A stretch of DNA of 64,000 bases. Source: Pythium myriotylum (Eukaryota; Oomycota; Peronosporomycetes; Pythiales; Pythiaceae). Of the stretch, positions 11,337 through 21,754 are shown piece by piece; the stretch's first letter is position 1, and each line of letters begins with the position of its first letter. The notes under the pieces were generated by a model. That model searched no databases, was not told the DNA's origin, and saw only the letters and a list, made by a program, of their open reading frames with translations. Position numbers and translations under genes: made by a program. The stretch spans positions 992,001-1,056,000 of the forward strand of contig JALJCQ010000012.1 of the NCBI GenBank assembly GCA_023091665.1, in the 5' to 3' direction.

Positions 11337-11607
11337 GCGCAGCGATCTTGCCCCGGCGCGGCTCTGATTACAGGCTAAGCGCCGCCCTGTAATCCTCCTC
11401 TGATGGATTACACGTCACATACAGCTCTTCAAGTCGAGGCTTCTAATCAGCAGGTTCCTCGAAGGTGGTTGGAGCGCATCTACGATGTCGCGTGAAGGTG
11501 AGCCTCCACACAATGGCGGTCCATTTCTAATTTCTAAATTGTAGAAATCGAGATCTATCTCGCCGGTCAATTGACTTGGGCGTTCCGAGACAAGCCGACA
11601 GGCCGCG

Positions 11608-12667
11608 ATGCGTCAGGATGAGCGCGCCGATCCGGAGCAGCCGCCGCCTCTCGCGCCGCGCGCGATCGTCAACTCGTCGGCCTATGGCTTCTGCGTGTTT
11701 ACAGCCGAGCAGCTGCCGCAGCTGAGAGCGGAGCTGCTCGAGAGCGCCCAGCGAACGCCTGCCGGCGAGGAGATCCGCGGCACGATCTTGCTGTCCGAAG
11801 AAGGCGTCAACATCCGGTTAAGCGGGACGCGCGGCGCCGTCGAGGCCATGCAACGCGCGCTACGTGGCCTGCATCCAGATCTAGCGGCCATGGAGTTCAA
11901 GGACAGCGCATCGGAGCGGCTCACCCTGCCACGTCTGCTGGTGAAAATCAAGAAAGAGGTCATTTCCATGGGCGACCCAGAAGTCAGACCGGCGACCGAC
12001 GGGCGCGCGGCGCACATATCCCCCGAGGAGTTCAAGCGATGGATGGATGAGGAGCGCGACATGATCGTGCTTGACACGAGGTACGTACGCCGTGGGGTGA
12101 GGTGTTCGCTGGCGACTGTGGGCGTCTGTCCACATCGGTGGTGGTCCGTCCATCGAAACGCTCTCTTTGCGGGAATTCAATGGCGTTCGTGTTCCTAGGA
12201 ACGACTACGAAGTTCGACTCGGCACTTTCGACAAGGCGATCGACCTCAACATCTCGAGCTTCCGCGCGTTCCCGACGACCGCGAGACAGAAGCTCCAGTC
12301 TGTACCCAAAGACAAGCCTGTCGTCATGTTTTGCACCGGTGGCGTGCGCTGCGAAAAGGCCGCGTACGCGCTGCTCAACGACGGCCACGAGGCTGTTTAC
12401 CAGCTCGACGGCGGCATCCTCAAGTACTTTGAGCGCGTGGGCGGCGCCCACTACCGCGGCGACTGCTACATCTTTGACGACCGCGTGGCGCTGACTCCGT
12501 CGCTGCAAGAGGGCGACGCCGTCGCCTGCTTCCAGTGCCGCAGCCCTCTCACGCGGCAGGACCAGCAGTCGCCGGCCTACGTCGCCGGCGTGCAGTGTCC
12601 TTATTGCGAGCACGGCAAGCCCGACGTGCGCCGCGATCCGTCGGAAGAGGTAGTGGCTGGTCAATAG
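11608..12667 (+). CDS. TrhO/TSTD2-type rhodanese (tRNA uridine hydroxylation family)
   Basis: Exons 11608-12080 and 12199-12667 give 313 residues; the 118-nt intron (GTACGT...CCTAG) splits the Arg codon of LDTRNDYEVRLGTF, a signature of this family. The N-terminal acylphosphatase-like domain contains GTILLSEEGVNIRLSG. The rhodanese domain carries the active-site loop FCTGGVRCEKAA with its catalytic Cys. The C-terminus has two CxxC pairs (CFQC, CPYC), matching the zinc-ribbon end of human TSTD2 and bacterial UPF0176/TrhO. Bacterial TrhO makes 5-hydroxyuridine at tRNA wobble positions; the same role here is inferred from family membership. Confidence 0.88.
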
Positions 12668-13546
12668 ATCTGTGTGGCGGGCCGACACCCCTCCGTGCCA
12701 AGAGATCTGCGGTCGCCAGTACGTCGGTCGTGGTGATCTTCTTCGCGTTACTTCACGAGCCCTTTCCCCTGCTTTTTTCGTGTCAACTGTTTGTGGTCGC
12801 GACCCTACCCCTATGTACATTGCTCACAGGTTCAAGAAGATACTCGTCGTGGTGAAGGGGTGGGGACTCGGCGCCGCGTCCCCCATGGCCGGGCCGCTCT
12901 CGTCGCGAGCGATCTCTCGCCGCGCTCGCCGTCCTCCGAGCGACGCGACCTCGCGCTCTCTTCCTCACTCGCGCGCTCGCTCTCGCTCTCTCTCCCTCGG
13001 CCCTCGCGCGCATGTCGTCGGTCGCTGCGCCGTCTGCGAATCTCACGCTGTCCTGGCGAAGGTGGCTCCACGTCGTCTGGGGGCAGGAGGGGGGATGCGT
13101 TCGGCGATCCAAAGGTGACGGCGGTTTGTAACCAATGAGCGCACAGCGCGACCTGCTCCGCTGCCTCTCATTGGCCGAAACGCCGCTGAAGTAACCCTAC
13201 CAGCAGAGAAGACAGTTCCACACTCACGTTTTGGCAGCTGTCACTCGCCTTGCCTTCTTCTCCGCCTGGTTGATGGGAGGAGGGGTGAGTTAGTCCAGAG
13301 GCAAGTGGGGTTTCTTCCGCCTCCCCAACACAAAGACGTTGGGCGGCACGGAAGAGAGGCGACCGGCCGACTGACTGCGTCTTCATCTCCCCCCGCCCCC
13401 CCCCCCCCCCCCCCTCCGCTCCCGTCACCACGTACACGCACGCGCTCCACGGGCTCAGCCGCGCGGCGGTCGTCCAGCCCCCGGAGAGTCCTCCCCGCCG
13501 CCGCACGTCCGCCGGGCGGTCCCGCTCCGCCTCGGGCTCGAGCCAC
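12668..13546. other. Intergenic/5' leader, low-complexity
   Basis: About 880 bp between the rhodanese and the myotubularin gene. It contains CT-rich sequence around 12950-13010 and a run of 19 C at 13396-13414. Open frames here overlap on both strands and are compositional artefacts. Much of the right part is probably 5' untranslated sequence of the downstream gene. Confidence 0.5.
13396..13414. repeat. Poly-C homopolymer run
   Basis: Nineteen consecutive C residues, preceded by six more C and one G. Likely variable in length and error-prone in sequencing. It lies about 130 bp upstream of the myotubularin start. Confidence 0.9.
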
Positions 13547-16500
13547 ATGGAGAGACCCACCAAGCCCGCGTCGCCCGTGGACGACGCCAAGCCCGAGGGC
13601 GAAGAGCGCTACTTCCACCAGCGCCAGTCCACCATGGACAGCGCCACGCTCGACAAGCTCCTCATGGCCGAGAAACACCTCTTCCACGCCGGACAGGCCA
13701 CGCTCCAGGCGTGGAAACTCATCGGACGAGACCCGGACGCCGAGTCCTCGGGCGCCGCGCACCCCAACGCGCAGGCCGCCGCGAGCCTCAACGCCGCCGT
13801 GCAGAGCGCCGCCGCGCAGGCCAGCAGCCAGCGCTACAACGAGCGGGAGAGCGACCTCACGCTCGGCCACCTCGCCACGCCCGCCGCGCGCGCGCAGCCG
13901 CAGAACGTCCCCTCCAACGATCGATCCTTCGACGGCAGCGCCGGCAGCTCCAACCTCTCGTCCTCGCCCAAGCTCGCGATGGAGATCCCGCGCCCGCTGC
14001 CCGAGGGAGGCCGCGGCTCTTTCGGACAGTACTCGAACGCGTCTTCCGCCAACGGACCGTCCCACCCGTCGTCGTACACTGCGCGCTCCACGTCCACGCT
14101 CTCGGCCGACGCGCTCGCCGAGTCCAACTACCTCGCCGAAAACGGCCGCAGCAAGTCGTCGCACGCCAACATCTTTGGGCTCAACGCGCGCGGCGACACG
14201 CTGTCGGCGCCGCGCTCCGACATCACGCTCTTCCACTTCACGGTCCGCAAGTCGGACTCCGTGCTCGAGAAGCTAGGCTCCAAGAAGGCAACCATTCAGC
14301 TACAGGTCGATATCGAAGCGCGGATGCTCAACTTCATTTCGCCGCACGAGAACAGAGAGAGCTACTCTTGCGCTGCTGTCACGGCGCGCCCGCAGTCGCG
14401 TCTGGGCATGCAGCTCAAGATCCAGACAGGCACGACCTCGCTCACGAAGAAGATTAATTTTCTCAGCACGGAAGAGCGCTCCAACTTTATCGATGCTCTC
14501 GAACAGGGCAAGGTCATGTCCAAGAAAGGGATCCCGCCGTTCCGTGGCACGGAGGTGTCGACCGTCTCTGACGACGCGACGGTCGTCTCGATGGAGTCTT
14601 CGCGAGCCAAGCTGCGCGAGTCGATCATGAACGACAACTTCATACCACTTCCCGGCGAGGCTGTCCTGGAGCATGTCCAGCGTGTGACAAACCTGGTCGT
14701 GATGTCGCAAAGTGACCGAGCTGTTCAAGGTGTGCTCAAGATTACGACATACCGTATCACGTTCTCTCCGTACGACTCTTCATGGAAATTTGGATCATTT
14801 GAAGTGCCACTCGCGGCGCTTGATGTCATCACCCGCGATGGTTTGATGTTGCTGATTTCGTGTAAGGACCTCCGCACTCTTCGCCTTGCGATGCACGACG
14901 CGTACACGAAGAAAAAAGGATATGATCAGCTGCCTTCAACGCCAGACTTCCGCTGGCTCAACGCATTAATCCAGCGGATGCGTCCGCCAAACATGATGGG
15001 TGCTGTCTTCGCTTTCGACTACTACGCTGAGAAGAAAGCTCGACAGATGTCAAAGTCAGGGCAAAAGGAAGATGGCTGGTTATTGTATTCGCCTGTCGCT
15101 GAATACCAGCGACTAGGCTTTTTGCGAGGTGCCGACGCGTATAACCGCAAGAACGGAGCGGATCCTAACATCATCACTTGGCGGCTACTTAAGAACTCAA
15201 AGTTTCGCTTCAGCCCCACGTACCCTCAACTCATGGTCGTTCCGTCGCTCATGACCGAAGAACAGCTCGTGCAGTCGGCACGCTTCCGCTCCCGCGCTCG
15301 ACTCCCTGTTGTTGTGTGGCGGCACCCAGTTAACAAGTGCGTTCTCGCGCGCTCGTCTCAGCCGAACTACGGTATGGCTGGTAACCGCTCCGAACCGGAT
15401 CGGATACTTCTGAAGGCTTACCGTGACTCGGCGAAGAAGAACAGCAGTGGTGAGTCGCCTCCGCTTCACATCATTGATGCGCGCAAGCCAATCGCGACAA
15501 AAGGTAACCGTCTCAAGGGGAAGGGCGTGGAGAATTCCCAGCATTACGACAACGCCAACATCGAATTCATGGGTATCGCCAACATCCACAAGATGCGTGA
15601 GTCGCTCGATGCGCTGAAAAGTACGTGGCCTCCGTCCGTGGCTTCTTTCGGTTTGGACAAGTGCTAACGTTTCTTTGATTTGATTTCAGCTCTTGTCAGT
15701 CCGAATGCTGTCGACGACGGTGATAAGCACTACCACAATCGGCTCGAGAGTACGTCCAGGCTTTTTCCGCTTCTCAGATACTCGATCCGTTGCTGACTTT
15801 TTGAAATGTTCTTCCAGACACTCGTTGGCTAAAGCACGTTATGCGCGTTCTGTCGGGAGCTCGTCGTGTTGCTGAAGTGCTTCATGAAGACGGTGCCTCG
15901 GTGCTCGTCCACTGTAGTGATGGCTGGGATCGCACACCCCAACTTGTGGGTCTAGCGCAGCTTATTCTCGATCCTTACTACCGCACTATTCGCGGTTTCG
16001 CAGTGCTGATTGAGAAGGAGTGGTGCTCGTTCGGCCACAAGTTCGCTGACCGAATTGGAGTGGGGAAGGATTCGAGCGATCAACCGAACGAGCGCTCTCC
16101 TGTGATGCTCCAGTTCCTCGATTGCGTTTGGCAAATGACTCGCCAGTTTCCGACTGCGTTTGAGTTTAACGAGAAACTGCTCCTTCACGTGTCGGACGCA
16201 ACTATCTCGGGCTTATACGGATCGTTCCTTTACAACACCGAGCGTGAGCGAATCTTTGAGAAGGTTTGGGAGCGTACTGAGTCAGTGTGGACACCAGTGT
16301 TGGAGAACCCGGGACCGTACAAGAACCCGATGTACCGTGCGACGAACCGCGTGATCTACCCCCGTGCTAACCTGAAGCGAGTCGTTCTGTGGGACGCAAT
16401 GTTCTTCCGCTGGGATCCGGAGAGCCACCCTGATTACATGGAGTTCATGAACCCAGTGGACCCAGAAGACGCTGAACGGGACGTGGAGGCTTTTGGGCTG

Positions 16501-17031
16501 GATGGCCCTCGCCACGCTGACTACGACGACGTCGAGAAGGCGCTGAGATTGGAGATTGATGAAATCCACGACTTCGACGAGATGCGCATTCGCTCGGCTC
16601 TGTCGGACTGCTCGGACATGAGCGACGATGATGAAATGGAGTTGCGGATGTCTCTATCCGCAGACCACTCGCCTATGATCAACGAGGAAGAATACGGCAA
16701 CCACGAATTCGACGAGTCGCGGCGACTGGACACGGTTTACGACTTCGATGACGAGATGCTGGATCGGTACAGGCGTGGCGCTGAGGAGCGCACGCGGCAG
16801 CGAGCCCAAGGCCGCAACATTCGCGAAGCCATTACGATGGCGCCAGACCAGAGCCGCATTAAGTACCTCGAGCAGCTGCTCAGCGAAAGTGTTGCGCGAG
16901 AGCTTCAGCTCGAGGCCGAACTCGACTCGGTCCACCACCGGGCTGCGTGGCATCGCGCGGCCTCAGCAAGCGGTAACAGTAGCAACGATGGACGCAAGAA
17001 CTCGACGACTGGAGAGGAGAGAAGCGTGTGA
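13547..17031 (+). CDS. Myotubularin-type phosphoinositide 3-phosphatase (active site intact)
   Basis: Exons 13547-15620, 15690-15749 and 15818-17031 give 1115 residues. Residues 1-220 are low-complexity, 220-330 look PH-like (ending FLSTEERSNFIDALEQG), and a GRAM-type PH domain follows (VLKITTYRITFSPYDSSW). The myotubularin core begins near FRFSPTYPQ and carries the P-loop VHCSDGWDRT with catalytic Cys and Arg, then the family block CSFGHKFADRIG. The C-terminus is acidic and ends in a coiled coil (IKYLEQLLSESVARELQLEA). It should remove the 3-phosphate of PI3P/PI(3,5)P2 on endosomal membranes. Two more copies lie at 21755-23710 and 23948-25552; both intron positions are shared with the first of these. 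Confidence 0.9.
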
Positions 17032-17175
17032 GATGGGATCCATGGTGGTTGGATGGTGCGGAGGATGGGGACCAACAGAATAGAGGCAACTGGCGTAATA
17101 TAGCAATCCGTATCTGAATGTACGAGGTCCTTTCCGTCATTATCGTTTCTCCTCTCGAGAGAGCTGCGACAAAAC

Positions 17176-18856
17176 ATGGCAGACGACAGCTACGCGATGC
17201 AGACGCTGATGGGATTCTCGTCGTTCGGGCGGCCACGCAAGCGCATACGCCGCCATGACGACAGAGCGAGAGGCACTCACGTTAATGCCCGCGTGGAAGG
17301 CGATCGGACAGAGCGTGGCGAGCTCCACCACGTCGTGAACGGCACCAACATCCAACTAGACGGAGAGCTTTTGTCTGACACTAGTGTTCGCATTACTCCC
17401 AATGGAATCGCCATGCTCCTCAATTCAGGCCAACACAACACGGCGGACCTCACGGCAGCACTTGGAGATGATGGCGAAGAGCTCCAGAGCGACGCGGGGG
17501 CTGCGCGTAGGCATCTTGCGACATGGTCGCTGCCTCCATCGTCCATGGAGCTGCTCAAGCGATTGGAGGACACTAAAGCGAGGTAAGGTCACTAGTGGTG
17601 ATGGCGTGCCCACATGGCTACATTTCGCTCACGCGTCGCAGATTTGGCTCGCTGGATCGGAAGGCGTTTGTGGCCGCGCGTCGCGGAACGAATCCGTTCG
17701 AGACGCTCGGCCGCCATCGCTTCATCAATCGCTCAGCTATGAAGATGGCGAATATGGATTTTCTGTTTGGATGGACGCAATTCCACAAGAACGGAGGCGG
17801 TGAGAACAAGCCGTTCACGTTCGCTGACGTGTGTGGTGGCCCGGGAGGTTTCTCCGAGTATCTACTTTGGAGAATGCATCATTATGATGGCGAGTCAAGC
17901 GCCAGCAAGACAATGGACTGTACTCTAGCTGTGGGTTATGGAATTACCCTCAAGGATGCACCGTGGTGCGACTGGAAAGTCCAAGCCGACGACTCGCAGT
18001 GCACTGAGTTCCACATCTGCAATGGCGCGGACGGCACGGGGGATTTGTACAAGATCGAAAATATTATCGACTTTCGAGACGCCGTGCACGAAAGGTTTCG
18101 CGAAGGAGTCCAGCTTGTTGTCGCCGATGGAGGATTTCCGGATGCAAGAGACCAGAGCAATCAGGTATGACACAGTTCGGATCCGCGGATCATGTCGCTC
18201 ACACTGATTGAAGTTGTTCTACTACGCAGGAGCTCCTGGTGACTCGCCTCATCCTAGCTGAGTCGCTGACGATGTTTTGGGTCCTCCGCGTGGGCGGATC
18301 ATTCATGTGTAAGACCTTTGAGCTATCGTCACCTTTGATGCTGCAGCTCTTATGGCTCCTTCACAAGTGCTTCGAGGAGATTGCGATCGTCAAACCAGTG
18401 GTACGTGGAATCCGAATGTTTACACTCCGTGGCTCTATTCGCTCATATCGATCACACAGACCAGTCGACCCGCAAGTTCAGAGCGCTACGTGGTCGCTCA
18501 CAAAATGCTACCTAATCTGCCGCTGGACCGTGTTCGTCACAACCTGGAGCGCCTGGTAAGAGCACTTGGAAAAGAGGATCCGCTTCAACACAGTCTATTC
18601 TCTATGGCAACGCCTCGCTCATCAGCGTGGTTAGATTTCGCCGTCCAGGCGAGCGACCGGTAGGATAATTCTTCGTTCTTGATAATGCTGATTGGGCGAT
18701 CTCACTTCCTCTACGACACGCAGACTCGCAAAGGAACAAATTGTTGCTTGTGAGAAGATATTCAGCTTTGCCTCATACCCTGCCGATTCGGCAGAACGGA
18801 AGCAAGATACCGAACCAGTCCGCCCAGACGAGTATATAAGAGCTTGGGGTTTGTGA
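17176..18856 (+). CDS. CMTR1: Cap-specific mRNA (nucleoside-2'-O-)methyltransferase, CMTR1-like
   Basis: Five exons (17176-17582, 17642-18164, 18230-18400, 18460-18659, 18724-18856) join in phase to 477 residues; introns are 59-65 nt. The RrmJ/FtsJ fold is clear: FADVCGGPGGFSEYLLWR is the S-adenosylmethionine loop, and the K-D-K-E tetrad is met by RSAMKMANMD, VVADGGFPD, GGSFMCKTFE and SSERYVVAHK. The size and FINRSAMKMANMD block match cap-1 2'-O-methyltransferases, acting on the first transcribed nucleotide in the nucleus. The G-patch, guanylyltransferase-like and WW domains of the animal enzyme are absent. The last exon is easily missed because a TAG follows the exon-4 donor. Confidence 0.87.
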
Positions 18857-18867
18857 AGTCGAAGACC

Positions 18868-20668
18868 TCACGTCGCAGCTTGTATCGCAGCCGTGTATTC
18901 CATACGCCTCACTTCGCGGAGGATGTCATGGAATAAATCGTTCGCACCGTCATATGAGTACACGCCCACACAACTGACTCGTGCGTTCTTCTTCAATATT
19001 CTCCCAATCTTTCGCCTAAGTAAAGGTCCATCGTGAGTGTGAATGACAGAGCATACACAGTCGGCTTTACTTAGGCTCTACCTTGTGAGCGCACGAACAA
19101 GCGGAATCTCCTCGCGGGCCGCGATAACAACAATTTCCGAGAGTTTTGAATCGAGGACATCGCACTCATCAAAATCCTGTGCAAGTAGCAAGAGCTTGAT
19201 CTTGTGGGACTGAACGCCTCGCCGCACCTCATGAAGCCCTAGAACAAGTCGGCGTGATCGTTTGTCTTGCATCGGGTTCTGAATATGAGCTCGCTCCTGC
19301 AAACACTCTCATCGTTAGCACCGAGCTAGTCACTGAATCTTTTTTCCACTCCCTCACCTGAAGAGAAGCTAGTCGCCGAAGAAAGATCGTGAGGAGAGCA
19401 GTCATGGCGTCTGAGGTGCGGTCTTGCGCGGGCTTTGTGGCGAGTTCCTGTTCGGCAGTGTCACTTGGGTCTACCGTCGTAGTCTCTGTGATCAACTCGA
19501 CCCGGAGTTCACGTCCACCGTAAACCTTGTAGTTAAGTCGTTGAGCCACTTCTTCGGCTCGCTCTCTTGAATGGAAAGATAGGGTGACCTGGCCAGACGA
19601 CTGCGAAACGGAAATGTCGAGCTTCCCGTCGTTCTCACAAACGTGGCCAACCAAGTATGTTTGGATTTCTTCGCACAAATCCGCGAATTCATCATCATCA
19701 TCAAGTTCCTCAGCCTCCACCATGCCATTTATTGTGACTCGATAGCAGCCTTCGTTCTTGATCCACTCGCAACTCAATATTCGACCTCCGTAGAGTGATC
19801 CTTTCAAGGATTCAAAGGCTGTACGAGCAGTGGCTGCATCAGCAAACTCCACATTCACGTCGCCAGCTTCTTGTTCTCCATCTTCACCATTACTTCGAGA
19901 CACACCGATTTGAGCGATCTCTCCGTATTGACCGAGGTGCTGTCTCACTTCTTCCACCACCTCTTCGTACTCATCACCATCCTCAACCTCCGCCGCCTCC
20001 ACCATGTGGCGTACGACGAAGCTGCACCGCAATGATCGTGACTGCTCATTGGACTCGCAAGCCTCTCGATACTTCGCTACCGCATTCTTGATCTTGCTCC
20101 GTCGTCTCTTTGGTTTCTCTGGAGGAGAGGGTAGTTGCTTGGTAGGGACGGTTGACTTCTCTGTAGGGACGGTCGATGCCATCTGTAGCGTTTGTTGCTG
20201 ACTGGCAGTCATGGTTGCCTCCATCGTTGCAGCGAGAAGCCGTCCGCCGTATCGCTGGTTGTTCTTCGCCAGCACGGCAGCCGCGGCGTGGAGCTCCTCA
20301 GCATACTCGACAGTCACGACGCCGGAACTTTGCGCAACGCTGAAGGCCTCTATCGGCCCAAACTTCTCGAATTCTTGGGCCAAATCTGTGCACACATCTG
20401 CAAACTCGTCGTCATCTTCCAGTTCTTCGGGCTCGGCCATCCCACGCACGCTCACGACCCATCGGCGATCCGCCGTAGACGAAGAGAGACGCGCATTCTG
20501 TTTATTGGGCTTGCGGCGCCGTCGTTTCGCTGTTGGTTTCGGCGCTTCCGACGCTTGCAGCGTGGCCGACGCCTTCTCAATGTAGTCTGCGAGCGCATTC
20601 GGCGCCTGCTGCGGCCTGTGACGCACGGGCGACGTGGTCGCCTTGGTGCCATTCGCCTTGGCCATCAT
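18868..20668 (-). CDS. SECISBP2: SECIS-binding protein 2 homologue with three N-terminal RRM-like repeats
   Basis: Exons 20668-19358, 19296-19082 and 19015-18868 give 557 residues. Three repeats of about 85 residues (near 66-150, 215-305, 308-395) share a motif like GMVEAEELDDDDEFADLCEE and end in YGGR; they look like RRMs with a UHM-type acidic helix, without an obvious RXF motif. The C-terminal L7Ae domain reads RLVLGLHEVRRGV, then EEIPLVRALTRRKIGRILKK and VSCVGVYSYDGANDLFHDIL. The last block is the SBP2 signature that distinguishes it from ribosomal L7Ae proteins. SBP2 binds the kink-turn of SECIS elements and recruits the selenocysteine elongation factor, so the organism probably makes selenoproteins. 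It is convergent with CMTR1, with 11 bp between stop codons. Confidence 0.88.
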
Positions 20669-21120
20669 GGGAAGCAGGAGGTTAACTTAGTGAAACCAAT
20701 TGGAAGGGGGGTACAATTCGCAAACAAGATCGACATGGCCCGTCTCTGGCTGCGAGAGTGAGTGTCATCAGGTCAAGAAAGTCAATGCGCATAGCCGGAC
20801 CATGGCGTGTTTGCAACGCGTTCCACCGGAGCCCGTTGCAGAGCTCTGTGACGGAAGACTACACTACCTCGGGGAAAGGGCCGACCACGAATGTACACGT
20901 AGTACCGTACTCAGAGTAAGAAAGTTTCCCGAGCGGTCGGCCCGACCAGGTGGAAGGACCGGGAAAGCCTGCGTGCGACTCGCAACCCTTGATCGCCCGT
21001 GCGTTGTCGGACCAGTCAACGGCCGCGACCCAGACACGGTCTCACTTTCGAATCCGCCTCCACGAGCCCAAGCGCCTCCCTCCACGACCAACCGATCCCT
21101 TCTCGCCTAGCTCGCTCAAG
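20669..21120. promoter_or_regulatory. Divergent intergenic region with an initiator before the stanniocalcin-like gene
   Basis: About 450 bp separate the divergent SBP2 and stanniocalcin-like genes. A TCTCACTTTC motif at 21040-21049 fits the oomycete initiator (TCA plus pyrimidines) and lies about 72 bp before the ATG at 21121. Open frames across the region show no domain signal. Confidence 0.4.
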
Positions 21121-21657
21121 ATGAAGTACTTGCTCGCCACGCTCGCTGTGCTCTGCTTCGCTGTGAGCTCCACGGCCGCCGCGCTGCCGACCACGTGCAC
21201 GACTGCCATCCCGCGCGACTCGTGCGCGTTCTACGACGACTGCCTCGAGGCCACGTACCCGTGCGGTCCGACTGGCTACGCGATCGGCTACGGCGGCAAG
21301 TTCTGCCGTGCTTTCGCCGGTAACGCCACGAGCTTCTCGGACAAGGGCAAGAAGTGGATCTCGGACGTCATGCTCTGCCTCCAGAAGGACCTCGTGCCAC
21401 TCATCCAGTCCGTGCCAGCGACCAAGCCGACGTGCCCGCAGATCAAGACCTACGCGTTCAACTCTCACCCCAAGTGTTACGTTGAGGCTGGTGTTTGCTC
21501 GCTCCCAGTGAATGACTGGATCGCGCTTTTCAAGGTAATCGGCATTCAGCAGTTGCTTGCCGATCTCGACTCGATCAAGCAGTCGCTGACCGTCTCGGCT
21601 GAGTGCGTGCTGAACTGGACCAAGGCTTTACTCCAGATCCGCCAACTGCGTGACTAG
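21121..21657 (+). CDS. Secreted stanniocalcin-like protein
   Basis: 178 residues from the ATG at 21121, chosen because it starts a good signal peptide (MKYLLATLAVLCFAVSSTAA); the longer upstream frame is not protein-like. The mature part has eleven cysteines with spacing that recalls stanniocalcin: C near FYDDC, then KFCRAFAGN, DKGKKWISDVMLCLQKD, HPKCYVEAGVCSLP. Two N-glycosylation sites (NATS, NWTK) are present. Stanniocalcins are secreted glycoproteins tied to calcium and phosphate balance in animals; protist relatives have been reported. Function here is unknown. Convergent with the next gene (97 bp). Confidence 0.7.
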   Translation: MKYLLATLAVLCFAVSSTAAALPTTCTTAIPRDSCAFYDDCLEATYPCGPTGYAIGYGGKFCRAFAGNATSFSDKGKKWISDVMLCLQKDLVPLIQSVPATKPTCPQIKTYAFNSHPKCYVEAGVCSLPVNDWIALFKVIGIQQLLADLDSIKQSLTVSAECVLNWTKALLQIRQLRD

Positions 21658-21754
21658 GATGCTAGTAGCCTCTGGGCCTGAAACTCAGAAAATAATTCCT
21701 TCATATTCAATTGAATTGCCTTTATACTTCAAAGTAATGTACAAGTGGGGTATC

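Noticed and set aside
12783..13138. Several overlapping Arg/Ser-rich frames on both strands
   Set aside because: Produced by CT/CG low-complexity DNA in the leader of the myotubularin gene; no consistent codon use.
18660..18723. CMTR1 ending at the TAG at 18661
   Set aside because: A GTAGG donor and ACGCAG acceptor join to an in-phase fifth exon that ends 11 bp before the convergent gene.
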